From positions 2,872,501 to 2,936,500 of the forward strand of contig SMMW01000592.1 in the NCBI GenBank assembly GCA_004794655.1: a stretch of 64,000 nucleotides of DNA, in the 5' to 3' direction. Shown one piece after another: positions 36,401 to 43,900 of the stretch (within the stretch, counting starts at the first letter, position 1; every line of letters starts with the position of its first letter). The DNA comes from Marisa cornuarietis. Taxonomy: Eukaryota > Mollusca > Gastropoda > Architaenioglossa > Ampullariidae. Position numbers and translations under genes: made by a program. The notes below the pieces were generated by a model, which searched no databases, was not told the origin of the DNA, and saw nothing but the letters and a program-made list of their open reading frames with translations.

Positions 36401-39400
36401 TTTGTAAAAAAAAATATAAAAAAGATAAATAAACAATTCCGTGTGTGCTCCTTTACTAAATGCCTCATGAGGTACTGCTGGATTTCTCGTAAATGAAAAG
36501 AAAAGTGTTTTCTTTCTTTCAGTGGCAGACGTGTGCAATTTGACCTGCGAATACTGTACGTTGCTGGAAAATAACACGGAATACTGCTTCTGTAAAAGTG
36601 GCTATACTCCACTCTCCAATCAGTCGTGTGTCGGTAAGCAATGAAGTTTTCACATCCACAATTCGCAACTGCTCGATAGCTCCTTTGGTAGTTTGAAGTC
36701 GTTTGTTTTCCTTTGAGGTTTGACTTAGCATGCACGAAAAAGGTTTAGGGAAATAAATGTTTTAACACGGCTGGAGTAAATCACATGCTGAAATATATAA
36801 TTGGTGTATATACATCAGTGGATGTTTCATGATTAACCGCGAGGATTTTAATACCTGTTCATATGGTAATGACCTGAAGAGATTGACGTAAAGGGTCTTC
36901 ATAATCGTCCAGTTAGTTAGTTAGTTGTTGTTTTATGCCAAGTCAGCAACTATGGCTATCTCATGGCAAAAACAATGTACATGACTATTCAAAGGTTGAT
37001 ATAAAGTAATTGTACAAGTCTATAGATTTCTCTTTTCTTAGTTTTACAAAATAACAGTTTTTTTAAACATATAAGTTCTATCATATCAGGTGAAAAATCT
37101 GAATGGACTTTACATATGCCAATATTGATTTGGAAGAGTGTTTGGCAAAAAGGTCATCAAGAGTCTGTGCTATAAAATAGTTTTGACGAATTGTAGCGAG
37201 TTTTGAACAGGAGATGAGCAAATGTTCTATGGTTAGGGGGTCTTTACACCAAGGACAAAGTGGGGGGTTTTCTCCTGCAAGCAAAAATCTGTGAGTGATA
37301 TATGAGTGACCAGCTTTTAGTCTATTTATAACCACTTTTTCTCGTCGGTTTAGAAATTCTTGTGTTATACAGTCTGCTAGTTTTGGAAAAATAGCGTGAA
37401 GTTTGTTGTGCTTCATGGAGTCCCAGTGAAGCTGCCAAAGTTGTGAGATATACAGTTTAACAGAAACGTTCCAATCTAAGGCAAATGTTGTATGGACCAC
37501 AAGTGGTTGCTGAAGGGCCTTTTTTGCTGCCTCATCAGCTTTAGTGTTTCCTGGAATATTTGCATGGCCAGGAACCCAAATAAAGATAATGTTAAAATTG
37601 TTATTCTGTAGTAATGATAGAAGTTCAAAGAATTTAACCAGTAGTGGGTGACCTAAACATTGAGAGTAAAGTGCAAGTAGGGATGACAAAGAGTCTGAAA
37701 TAACTAAGAAGTTTTTCTCTTTAGATGTATGGATATACTGCAGCGCAAGTAGAAGGGCTTTTAACTCTGCAGAAAAAATGGATCTATGACCTTCCAAGCG
37801 AGCTGTCAGCGGTGGAGTGGAAATGTCCATCGGCACTGCTGCAGCTGCTACAGTTTCTTTTTCAGTATTTTTGGATCCATCAGTGTATATGTGACAAAAG
37901 TCAGGATAGTCTGTGATTATTTCTCTGAAAAGCTGCTGATAGACTATGATAGACTTCATAATCGTCCAGGCCAGATTTAACAAACACTATTCGGAAAAAC
38001 TAGTAGAGTAAGAAAGTTTCACATAATTGCTTTATCATTAGTCTATTGCAACAAAATTGATAAAACCAACTGTTTATCGCAGCCAACTTTTTGGTAAAGG
38101 GCTTTTCTAAATGGACTTTAATATTTTAAAAATCTCCAGCTTTCTTTCAATGTGCTTCCAGACATCAACGAATGTGACGATACCATCAATGGTGGTTGTT
38201 CCCATAACTGTACTAACATCCCAGGTAGTTTCCAGTGTTCATGTCCAGCGGGCTTCCACATAGGCAACGATCGAAAAACTTGCATCAGTAAGTTATCAGT
38301 CATGCAGCAGTCTTGGTTAACCAACGGGTATTTTTATAACTTTCAGTCAAAATGTCTCTTGATTTCGAAGTATATGAGTGAGAAAGGGTATTTTCATTGA
38401 AATTTTAGAAACTAAGATATCTTTAAATTATTTCCTATTCTACTAAGTATCAGATCAAATCCAACATGTGTAAGCTAAAATCTTCCAACAACCCTACCCT
38501 TTTAAAGAAAAGACGAATGATGACAGTCTGCTCACTGTCAGTCCCCACTTTAACACCAGAATGTGTTCGGCATAACTTTGTGCGCAGGGGGTTAATTAAT
38601 ATTATCCAAAAGCTTGACGCAATGAGAAGCTACATAAATAGGTGCAAAGAATTTTTTTCTTGCAAAAAACTGCAGGACAGTTTTCTTTAATCATTATTTA
38701 TCTTTTTTATTTATTTGTTGTTTGCTATGCATATTTCTTGCGTGGATGTGCAAGCGAGGAACGAAAGACTGAAAGCAGCACAAACACATAAAGTTGTTAA
38801 ACAGACTTTCATTACCTCCTGTCCTCAGAGTGTGGCGCTGGAAAGTACGGCGTGAACTGCACCAACGACTGCGCTTGTAGTATTGGCGCCAGCAGGTGTG
38901 ACAGTGTCAGTGGTTGTGTCTGCAATACCGGCTGGACAGGAATCAAGTGTGACATTGCCGTCGACGTCGACGAATGCCAGAACGATACAGTAAAGCATGA
39001 ATGCCAGAATAAGAACGCTAGCTGCAGCAATTTCCCGGGTGGATACAGGTGTGACTGTGACAGTGGATATCAGAATGCCAGCGGGACTTGTGAAGGTGAG
39101 ATCCTTGACTTCTTTCTGAACTGTTGCTTGATATTACACGGTCAGACTAGACGAGACTAAGTGGTGTGTAAAGGAAAACAGCGTTTATGTGAAGAAATTT
39201 TGTTTAGAGCTTTGTACATCTTGTTTATCTTATAAAATCTTCAAACGAATCCTTGGCCTTTCTCTGCAACCAAACTTGAGATCATAGCTGTGGTTATAAT
39301 GAAAGCTTCACTCTGAAAGATGATAGGAATTGTGTGGGTGTGTAGTTTGCTCATTTTTTCAGTTCGGTATCATTTCGAAGACACTGCGTCGACTCAAAGA

Positions 39401-39881
39401 TAAATAAATGAAGATTGATGACCTGTATATTTCTAGATTTCCCCAAACACGTTTAAATTTAAAAGTTACAAATTGGCTTTAGTAACATATTTGGTTGTGA
39501 CTTTAGGATTTAGCTTAACTTAGGAAGCATTCATAAAACTCTGTCTTAATTTTTATAGATGTGGATGAATGTGCATCGCCCACCACAAACAAATGTGAAC
39601 AGCAGTGTATCAACACAGCAGGAAATTACCGTTGCCACTGTAACCAGGCAGGCTATGGACTGAGCAACAATGGTTTCAACTGTACAGGTATTATTATTAT
39701 TATTATGAAGATGATGATGTTTTCAGTTTATTGAAATAATTGATTCTCTTTCCACCTTTAAGTCTAAACTTAAGACTTAAGACGCATCTTTCAGAACAGC
39801 GATTTTACTGTAAGCTGGTGTATCTGTTGTAGAAATGAGCATGTCTGTTAAATGTGAATATGGGTGCATGGTTGTTGGTGA

Positions 39882-39964
<83 letters not shown>

Positions 39965-42819
39965 GTAACCAGCACTAATCACGAGATAACTATAATTGGG
40001 AACCGATGGTAATAGAATCGCGGCTAACCGGTCATAAACTGAAACACAGAACGCAATATAGTATATTAATAAGAATAAAACTGATGTACATAAATATACT
40101 ACTGTGTAATTATGAGTGGCTTATTCTTCACACTCCGTCCGGAAATAAGTTAATAACTTATAATTACTCGGAATAATGGCAATCTTAACGTTTTTTTCTG
40201 GGGGAATTCTTTACCGTAAGGCTCTGTAAACGCTTGTTAGGGTCACATATGGGTTTATATATTTTCGTTTAAGAAATCCAACAGCTTTTGATTATTATTG
40301 CACTTGAATGACTGTATTTATGTATTATATGATTGCATTTTGCAAATCACTGTCTGTCCATCTGTAACTTTTCTTGGTCCCTTTGCTGCAAGTCACTTTA
40401 TCTGGAAGTGGCAGTGGCTTCAAAAAATGAAGACTGTTTATAAAATGTAGACAATTACTTAATTCCAGCTATAAATGGGTTTAAACATTTAATTTCAACC
40501 GGAAAAAATATTAAGACGCACAATAATAAATAAAGTCACCCAAGGTTAGGTTGCATAAAGATATCAACTTTGTTAAGGTAATGCTTGTGCACCAAGTATA
40601 TGTAGCTTATACGCATATGCACACAAGAACATTTATAACAGCAATAACTCACGCAGTCAGAATACACTACTTTATAAAGATTTCAAGCTGGTGGAATTAG
40701 CAACAGCATCTTAGTCCACTGAGCTTTGATACTCCTAAAATTGGCATAATTCAGCATCTCTAGCACCATTACTCTTAATGGGGAGGTTATACATACCCGA
40801 CTTTCATCTGTCACAATTCACGAACTTAACTTTTAGTGTCACTATTTCAGCATCAAACCTGGGTCTGGTGATTGGACTTGGGGTGGGTATTCCACTCTTC
40901 ATCATCATAACCTTGGTCATTGCCTTCTTGGTGTATCGACATGTCAAGAAGAGAAAGTCAACCAGAAGTAAAACCTTTTCTGATGACAAGTAAGGAATAA
41001 AATGCCAGTGATCGACCTCACATAAGCTTTCTACCTTCGATATGATATCTCCAATAGCTTATGGAAACAAGTGTGGTTTAGAGCTTGTGTATCTACCATT
41101 TACTGGCTTCAAATGCTCTAGCGAATCTTTGCATTGTACAAACCACTGTCTGTTCATCTGTAACTTTTGTTGATCTTGATCCCTTTGCTGCAAGTCACTA
41201 TCTGGAAATGGCAGTGGGTTCAAAAAATGAAGCCTGTTTATTCCCACTATTTTGCAATTTAGCATTCATTCACTCATACTCAGGCTGCCCAGTTCACATC
41301 TACAGCAACATCTGGCGTCTTTTTTGCAGCCAAAGCGAGATCTCTACAATATTTTCAAGACGACTGCCAATCTTTGGTATGCTAAGGCATCAAAGAATGT
41401 ACAAACCAGATAATTTTTCTGATACCTCAGAGGAGGATAACAGAATCGAGCATTACAGGACACACAACACTGATCCTGATTATTATGACAATTCTCCCTG
41501 GACTACAAGAAGGCTGAAGGAATCAAAGAGACTAGGTAACTCACAATACACAGCTTAATATAAACAATGAAATTATTTCCTAGCTGTACAACAAGACTGT
41601 AATGGAGCTACTTTTTGTATCTCATTCTCTTGTCTACAATGACATCGGTATCTCAATGTTTCTACTGCTAGACTGTAATTGTTAATATATTATATGACTT
41701 TACTGTTTTATACCCAGTTTGAGTCAAAATTTTTATCCAGATGGTAATAGCTCACAGTTAGTGAGCCATTTCATGTTTTAGAGCTTCTTTTCAGTCACGA
41801 GTTTTGGTGTTTGAAGTTTGAAGATTTAAAGTCTGCAGTAATGTTATGCACTTGTCATCAGCTTATTCAACTGGTATATATCAATTGCATAATTGATTAA
41901 AGAATAGAGTAGAGTAAATCACGACACTAATTTCCTTGCTCATTAGAAACGTTCTACCAGTAATCAGCTTATTTGTGCATAATGACACAGTTTTTCCATT
42001 CCATGATAAAAAAAAAGTATTAAGCAAAAAGCATGTTCTTTACACAGACACAGAAGAACCAGCAAGTTTCTCATGGGACCATTTCTACCAAAATGTGGTG
42101 CCAGAAGAGGAGGTATTGTAACATATTATTAACTGTCATCCTCCTCATCACAGGCATCAAATCATGATGCACAGTTATGACCACTTTTATACAGCCAATG
42201 TAATAAAATCAGATATGAGGCATAGATAATGGCAAGCTGCTCAATTCCTGAAGCAGAATTAGAATACACTAAATGTTTTCATTGCAAATTTTGGGTTCTG
42301 TCTGTTTCTCAAAAGTTATTTTGTATCTGAATAAAAATGATAAATATTTCAACAACACTTATTTAATTGTTGTTCCAGTTCCATATCAAACGACCACAAA
42401 TATCTGCTTCACCAAATCCCACTTACCAGGTAATTATTAACAACAAAAAATTTTACATAATTATATTGTTTTAGTATTAAATCTGTCCTTTAGAAAATAT
42501 GTTGTTTGAGTTACTGTCATATCAACTGTCTGAGAGCACTAGTGTCTTGTGACAATTCGTTAATAATTATAATATACTTGGTAGCATTTTGCATTGAAAT
42601 ATACTAATAGTATTATAATGTGAGCATTATACACCTATGTTCTCTCAGTAGCCCGATAAATATGTTATCTTTGTAATTAAGACAGTATGGTTTCATTATG
42701 ATAAATTAATGCTTACAGCAGGAAAACATGAGAAATTAATCCTGCCTCATTAAAATACTGCTATGCATGTGCTTTGCTTTCAGATATCAATACAAACTCC
42801 ATCACTAGATGACGTATGA
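11137..42819 (+). CDS. Gene B: NIDO-AMOP-VWD-EGF mucin-like type I membrane protein (MUC4/Mesh-like), complete, 32 exons
   Basis: Coding exons: 11137-11152, 15285-15356, 15709-15945, 16542-16685, 17810-17931, 18203-18261, 18457-18656, 18914-19039, 19348-19365, 19735-19856, 21701-21824, 25347-25507, 25819-26041, 26496-26746, 27045-27273, 27957-28199, 28432-28563, 29265-29462, 29822-30070, 30411-30615, 33998-35076, 35358-35492, 35657-35779, 36523-36633, 38162-38287, 38829-39095, 39559-39687, 40851-40989, 41330-41535, 42048-42112, 42379-42429, 42784-42819. Total 5598 nt, 1865 residues and a stop; every phase agrees. Domain order: signal peptide (1-26), pro-segment with RRKR (95-98), EGF, SEA-like (about 160-283), EGF, NIDO (about 332-541), AMOP (about 541-701), VWD (from 702), EGF array (about 1060-1700), TM (about 1705-1729), tail. 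In the MUC4/Mesh families these proteins act in epithelial surface adhesion and signalling; a similar role here is inference. The start is set by the ATG whose 16-nt exon completes the signal peptide and which gene C shares. Confidence 0.9.
12660..12754. repeat. Compound (GT)n microsatellite, gene B intron 1
   Basis: Two GT arrays split by a G-rich spacer. The gene C counterpart is at 52905-52997, flanked by matching sequence on both sides, and differs in length. Confidence 0.9.
14087..14558. mobile_element. MITE with TIRs flanked by TA, gene B intron 1
   Basis: The left end reads CCGTGTTTCCGCGAATATAAGA. The inverted right end reads CCATGTTTCCTCGGAAATAAGA. Both sit inside TA dinucleotides (14085-14086 and 14559-14560), as for Tc1/mariner-like insertion. 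The interior near both ends contains repeated 'AATAAG...' words typical of this MITE style, and no transposase frame. Non-autonomous. Confidence 0.7.
14615..15284 (+). other. Gene B intron 1 block conserved with genes A and C
   Basis: Homologous to 305-1295 (A) and 54225-54876 (C). It runs up to the exon 2 acceptor (CTATTCCAG). The best matches fall around GATCCATCAATGACAATG, ACGTTCGTGCAA, ACAAGCAGACGGAG and TAAATATTCAGCCATCCC. A further block upstream (about 12950-13530 against 53160-53740) is shared by B and C only. The sequence does not code: frames are broken differently in each copy. It could be an intronic enhancer or simply recent duplication. Confidence 0.5.
16393..16470. repeat. (GT)n microsatellite upstream of gene B exon 4
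   Basis: About 39 GT units, ending about 72 nt before the exon 4 acceptor (16541/16542). The remaining intron end has little pyrimidine tract and finishes in CCTAAAG. A GT array of different length is in the same place in gene C. Confidence 0.95.
16542..19039 (+). other. Gene B exons 4-8: EGF, SEA-like domain, EGF
   Basis: Exon 4 (16542-16685) is one EGF module ([10 protein letters not shown]...HCECAPGF). Exons 5-7 (17810-17931, 18203-18261, 18457-18656) resemble a SEA domain: a helical [16 protein letters not shown] part, then [19 protein letters not shown], which matches the SEA pattern of an FRxGS-like turn before a hydrophobic strand. The self-cleaving G-S-V-V-V motif of mucin SEA domains is absent. 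Exon 8 (18914-19039) is a second EGF ([16 protein letters not shown]...CECKPGY). Gene C conserves every junction. Confidence 0.75.
16884..17005. mobile_element. hAT-type MITE with perfect 8-bp target duplication
   Basis: 122 bp in gene B intron 4. The terminal inverted repeats are CAGGCATGTCAAAC on the left and the complement of GTTTGATATGTCTG on the right, 12 of 14 matching. It is flanked by TGCTAAAG at 16876-16883 and 17006-17013, the 8-bp duplication expected for hAT elements. Gene C keeps a matching empty site near 56336-56350 (GATATGCTACAGCGCTCTT). No coding capacity. Confidence 0.85.
19600..19680. repeat. (TG)n-(TGCG)n-(AG)n compound microsatellite
   Basis: Lies 55 nt before gene B exon 10. 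About 12 TGCG units are flanked by TG and AG runs. Gene C has only a short AG run here (about 59021-59036). Alternating purine-pyrimidine of this kind can form Z-DNA in principle. Confidence 0.95.
19961..20640 (-). mobile_element. Non-LTR reverse transcriptase fragment with mutated active site
   Basis: Open frame on the minus strand (about 226 codons of RT). It contains [15 protein letters not shown] (RT motif B-like) and, in place of the catalytic F/Y-x-D-D box, [10 protein letters not shown], so the first aspartate is asparagine. It then reads [16 protein letters not shown] and YKYLGTIF. Both ends are missing. It is inserted in gene B intron 10; gene C lacks it. Probably CR1/L2-like; clade uncertain. 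Confidence 0.75.
20700..21150 (-). mobile_element. LINE ORF2 C-terminal fragment (CR1/L2-like)
   Basis: The minus strand reads [54 protein letters not shown], then [20 protein letters not shown]. These are typical of the region after the RT domain in CR1, L2 and similar LINEs. A stop interrupts the frame near 20990. On the minus strand this C-terminal piece lies before the RT fragment 19961-20640, so the two are different copies or one rearranged copy. Confidence 0.75.
21190..21480 (+). mobile_element. Dispersed element fragment, inverted relative to 60540-60880
   Basis: About 21280-21410 matches the reverse complement of about 60590-60700 (CCTCTTTGCGTTTTCTGTATTTG and following). The gene C copy has a LPIRSRIQYKLSVLCFNFF peptide next to it, typical of LINE ORF2 C-termini, so this is likely the same kind of 3' LINE debris. 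Confidence 0.5.
22900..23420 (-). mobile_element. Degenerate LINE RNase H domain
   Basis: On the minus strand, in broken frames and in domain order: [16 protein letters not shown] (first catalytic Asp), [14 protein letters not shown] (alpha-helix region), [14 protein letters not shown] (catalytic Asp), then [17 protein letters not shown] (His/Asp end motif). These are RNase HI motifs of I/Jockey-type LINEs. The usual tryptophan before SHIGIKGNE reads as threonine, and stops interrupt the frame. It sits in gene B intron 11, which is about 3.5 kb against about 1.1 kb in gene C. Confidence 0.7.
23985..24076 (+). mobile_element. SINE/LINE 3' tail with (ATT)n repeat
   Basis: Sequence GATTTGGCGCTATACAAGCC leads into about 13 ATT units. 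The 'GCGCTATA-AA' plus trinucleotide tail is a widespread 3' end of short retroelements in invertebrates. Its 5' extent is unclear. Related words occur near 59680 (GTAAAGCGCACTGAGCTC then TTATTATTATTAT). Confidence 0.5.
26496..27273 (+). other. Gene B exons 14-15: AMOP domain
   Basis: Exons 26496-26746 and 27045-27273. They contain CDDWYQTYL, the CPC motif in [36 protein letters not shown], then [17 protein letters not shown] and GWC. Cysteine spacing and the CPC motif fit AMOP (adhesion-associated domain in MUC4 and other proteins), placed between NIDO and VWD as in that family. Exon 15 differs from gene C at only 4 of 76 residues, by direct comparison. Confidence 0.85.
27957..30615 (+). other. 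Gene B exons 16-20: VWD domain and following region
   Basis: Exons 27957-28199, 28432-28563 and 29265-29462 form the VWD domain. It opens [20 protein letters not shown], the canonical GDPH-x-x-T-x-DG start, and ends [20 protein letters not shown], the canonical GLLGNFNG box. Exons 29822-30070 and 30411-30615 carry the usual C-terminal extension (SLFRY, LCGP-like cysteines, [10 protein letters not shown]) and an acidic, N-glycosylation-rich segment ending [11 protein letters not shown] that resembles a cadherin/Ig-like linker. The donor of exon 16 was chosen at 28199/28200 because it alone keeps phase with exon 17. Confidence 0.85.
29469..29575. repeat. (CT)n-(ACTC)n-(CA)n-(CACG)n compound microsatellite
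   Basis: Begins 6 nt after the exon 18 donor of gene B, so the repeat lies almost on the 5' splice site. Confidence 0.9.
31630..31819. mobile_element. Foldback (palindromic) minisatellite element inside the Tx1 LINE
   Basis: About 190 bp built from TTCGACTA-GGTC-type words in one orientation on the left and the complement on the right, so the whole segment can fold back on itself. The outer ends read GGTAACCAGTCGATTCGAC and, inverted, GGTTCCCGGTCGATTCGAC. It separates two parts of the LINE reading frame, so it inserted after the LINE. No clear target duplication. Confidence 0.65.
31965..32137 (-). mobile_element. CR1/L2-like LINE or SINE 3' end nested in the Tx1 LINE
   Basis: On the minus strand it ends with a short stem-loop (TTTCTCCCTGTTGAGAT), AATAAAG and a (TTGAA)n tail (plus-strand ATTCA repeat 31965-31992). 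Tx1 coding resumes on both sides (ENAIVPKC before, DKWESK after), which places the boundaries within a few bases. Confidence 0.65.
33325..33434 (+). repeat. SINE-like 3' tail followed by (CA)n
   Basis: AACTTATATAGCGATATATC, a 'GGCCTTAGAGGCAAGCTCATGG' style segment and CACTTTAAA precede a CA array at about 33380-33434. It resembles the element end at 60-97 (GAGGCTAGCTCAACGCGCTTTAC). Confidence 0.5.
36897..36912. repeat. Target site duplication, left copy (pair 37954-37969)
   Basis: A 16-bp perfect direct repeat bounding the LINE at 36913-37953. The perfect match indicates a young insertion. Confidence 0.9.
36913..37953 (-). mobile_element. I/Nimb-like LINE 3' end, 16-bp target duplication, intact RNase H frame
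   Basis: A 1041-bp insertion in gene B intron 24. Flanking copies of CTTCATAATCGTCCAG lie at 36897-36912 and 37954-37969. The minus-strand frame (37953 down to 37081, about 290 element codons) has all RNase HI motifs: [32 protein letters not shown] and [21 protein letters not shown]. It ends with a CPWC...H...C zinc-knuckle-like motif. The 3' tail is a (CTAA)n repeat. The first ten codons of the longest open frame (37954-37983) are host flank, including the duplication. 5' truncated; the RT is missing. Confidence 0.9.
39888..39962. repeat. (GT)n microsatellite, gene B intron 27
   Basis: About 37 uninterrupted TG units between the last EGF exon and the TM exon. Confidence 0.95.
40335..40440. 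repeat. Direct repeat flanking the TM exon (pair 41131-41241)
   Basis: About 100 bp beginning TTGCA...CACTGTCTGT and continuing through CCCTTTGCTGCAAGTCACT, ATCTGGAA-TGGCAGTGG and TTCAAAAAATGAAG-CTGTTTA. It occurs in intron 27 and again in intron 28, in the same orientation, on either side of exon 28 (40851-40989). Confidence 0.8.
40851..42819 (+). other. Gene B exons 28-32: transmembrane helix and cytoplasmic tail
   Basis: Exon 28 (40851-40989) encodes [20 protein letters not shown] and more of the helix, followed by the stop-transfer run [12 protein letters not shown]. Exons 41330-41535, 42048-42112, 42379-42429 and 42784-42819 encode the tail. It contains an acidic SDTSEED stretch, [10 protein letters not shown] (a Y-x-N-x Grb2-type SH2 site if phosphorylated), NPTY (residues 1850-1853, PTB/endocytic motif) and the C-terminus SLDDV, a possible class III PDZ ligand. 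Exons 29-31 are the same in gene A apart from small indels (200 against 206 nt; 45 against 51 nt). Function of the motifs is inference. Confidence 0.85.
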
Positions 42820-43900
42820 ATATTGATCAGCGTATGTATGTTACAAGATTGTTCAAGCTTTCATAAATCGTTTAATATTCATATAGACATTACCTGTTTG
42901 CTACATCATGTGTTACAATAATGTATGTATATTTTACATTTTTATCTAAAAATGACTTCAAAAATCATGTGTTACCTTTTTTAAACGATATCCTACTTAC
43001 TATATGTTGCAAACCTTTACTGAAAGCAAAAGTAAAGCATATCTTTTCAGTTTATGACTTTTCTGAAAACAATCCAACTGGTAGTATTAAAAGTCTGTTA
43101 GCTTACACTAGCTATCTTCCAGAAATAAAAGTGTATCTACTATTTGTCCTTGGAGAAATAACCACAAAAATCAAAAGCTCTATAATGCTAAGGCATCAAC
43201 AGATACATAGTCGACAAGATATGATTTAATGCTTAGTCCCCCCCCTTCATAAAAATCATGCAAAACACCTCAACAGAGCAGACTTTCATGTAAAAAAAAG
43301 TGGTTGCTGCAGCAACCTTTTGCAATTTCTGCTCTCCTTCTACCATTTCTCACAGAAGTATTTCCAGGCAAATTTGCAGGTCTACAAAGGACCATGTATA
43401 TCTGATTTTTGTGAATGTGCCTAGGATGGATCACCGTTGCTAGTTTAATAATCTAAAACTAAGAGCAGTTTGAGGTAACAAGGGACACTTTCAAGAACCT
43501 CTTAAATGGAGCAGTTAGACTGGAACTATGTAAGGTTTCCGAATAACAATGTTGAGAACTGAGTAATTATAGATTGTGCCAGATGCACAAACCTGGACAA
43601 GAGAAGATCAAAGCATGATCGTACAGTGCTGCAATTTTCCAAAATCAAGCATATCTTTTTGGTGGACAAAAAACTCAGTGCATTAGTTATGTGTAATCCT
43701 TCACCTTTCTTTTTACCTGGTTTTTCCTGTACATAATCATACTTCATGGACGTAATTAATCACACTGCTGCCACCAGATTCACTGCGAAAAAAATACATT
43801 TTTGATGCAAATATCAATGAGTGTGAGTTAAATGCTGCCTTGGGGAAAAAATTTTCAGCCAAGTTATTGCAAATGAATGTGTGCAATATCTATGCCACCA
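42820..43900 (+). other. Gene B 3' UTR and 3' flank
   Basis: Follows the gene B stop. An AATAAA at 43124-43129 is a candidate polyadenylation signal. Short matches to the gene A 3' flank occur near 42839 and 43457. No coding exon is seen; the open frame at 42921-43229 has no family features and is most likely UTR. Confidence 0.45.

Larger units (their letters stand above)
33998..39687 (+). other. Gene B exons 21-27: EGF array
   Basis: The 1079-nt exon 21 (33998-35076) holds about eight EGF modules. Exons 35358-35492, 35657-35779, 36523-36633, 38162-38287, 38829-39095 (two modules) and 39559-39687 add seven more. Calcium-binding signatures are DVDEC, DIDEC, DINEC, DIDEC (exon 21), DIDEC (22), DIDEC (23), DINEC (25), DVDEC (26) and DVDEC (27). 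One module in exon 21 ([16 protein letters not shown]) and one in exon 26 ([13 protein letters not shown]) are of the laminin/MEGF type. Exons 22-27 all start and end in phase 1, so modules can be gained, lost or skipped in frame. N-x-S/T sites are frequent. Confidence 0.9.

Noticed and set aside
42921..43229. 102-codon frame after gene B, with a short match (ATGCTAAGGCATCAA) to tail exon 29
   Set aside because: The match is only 15 bases, there are no splice sites, and the remaining peptide is unrelated; most likely 3' UTR.
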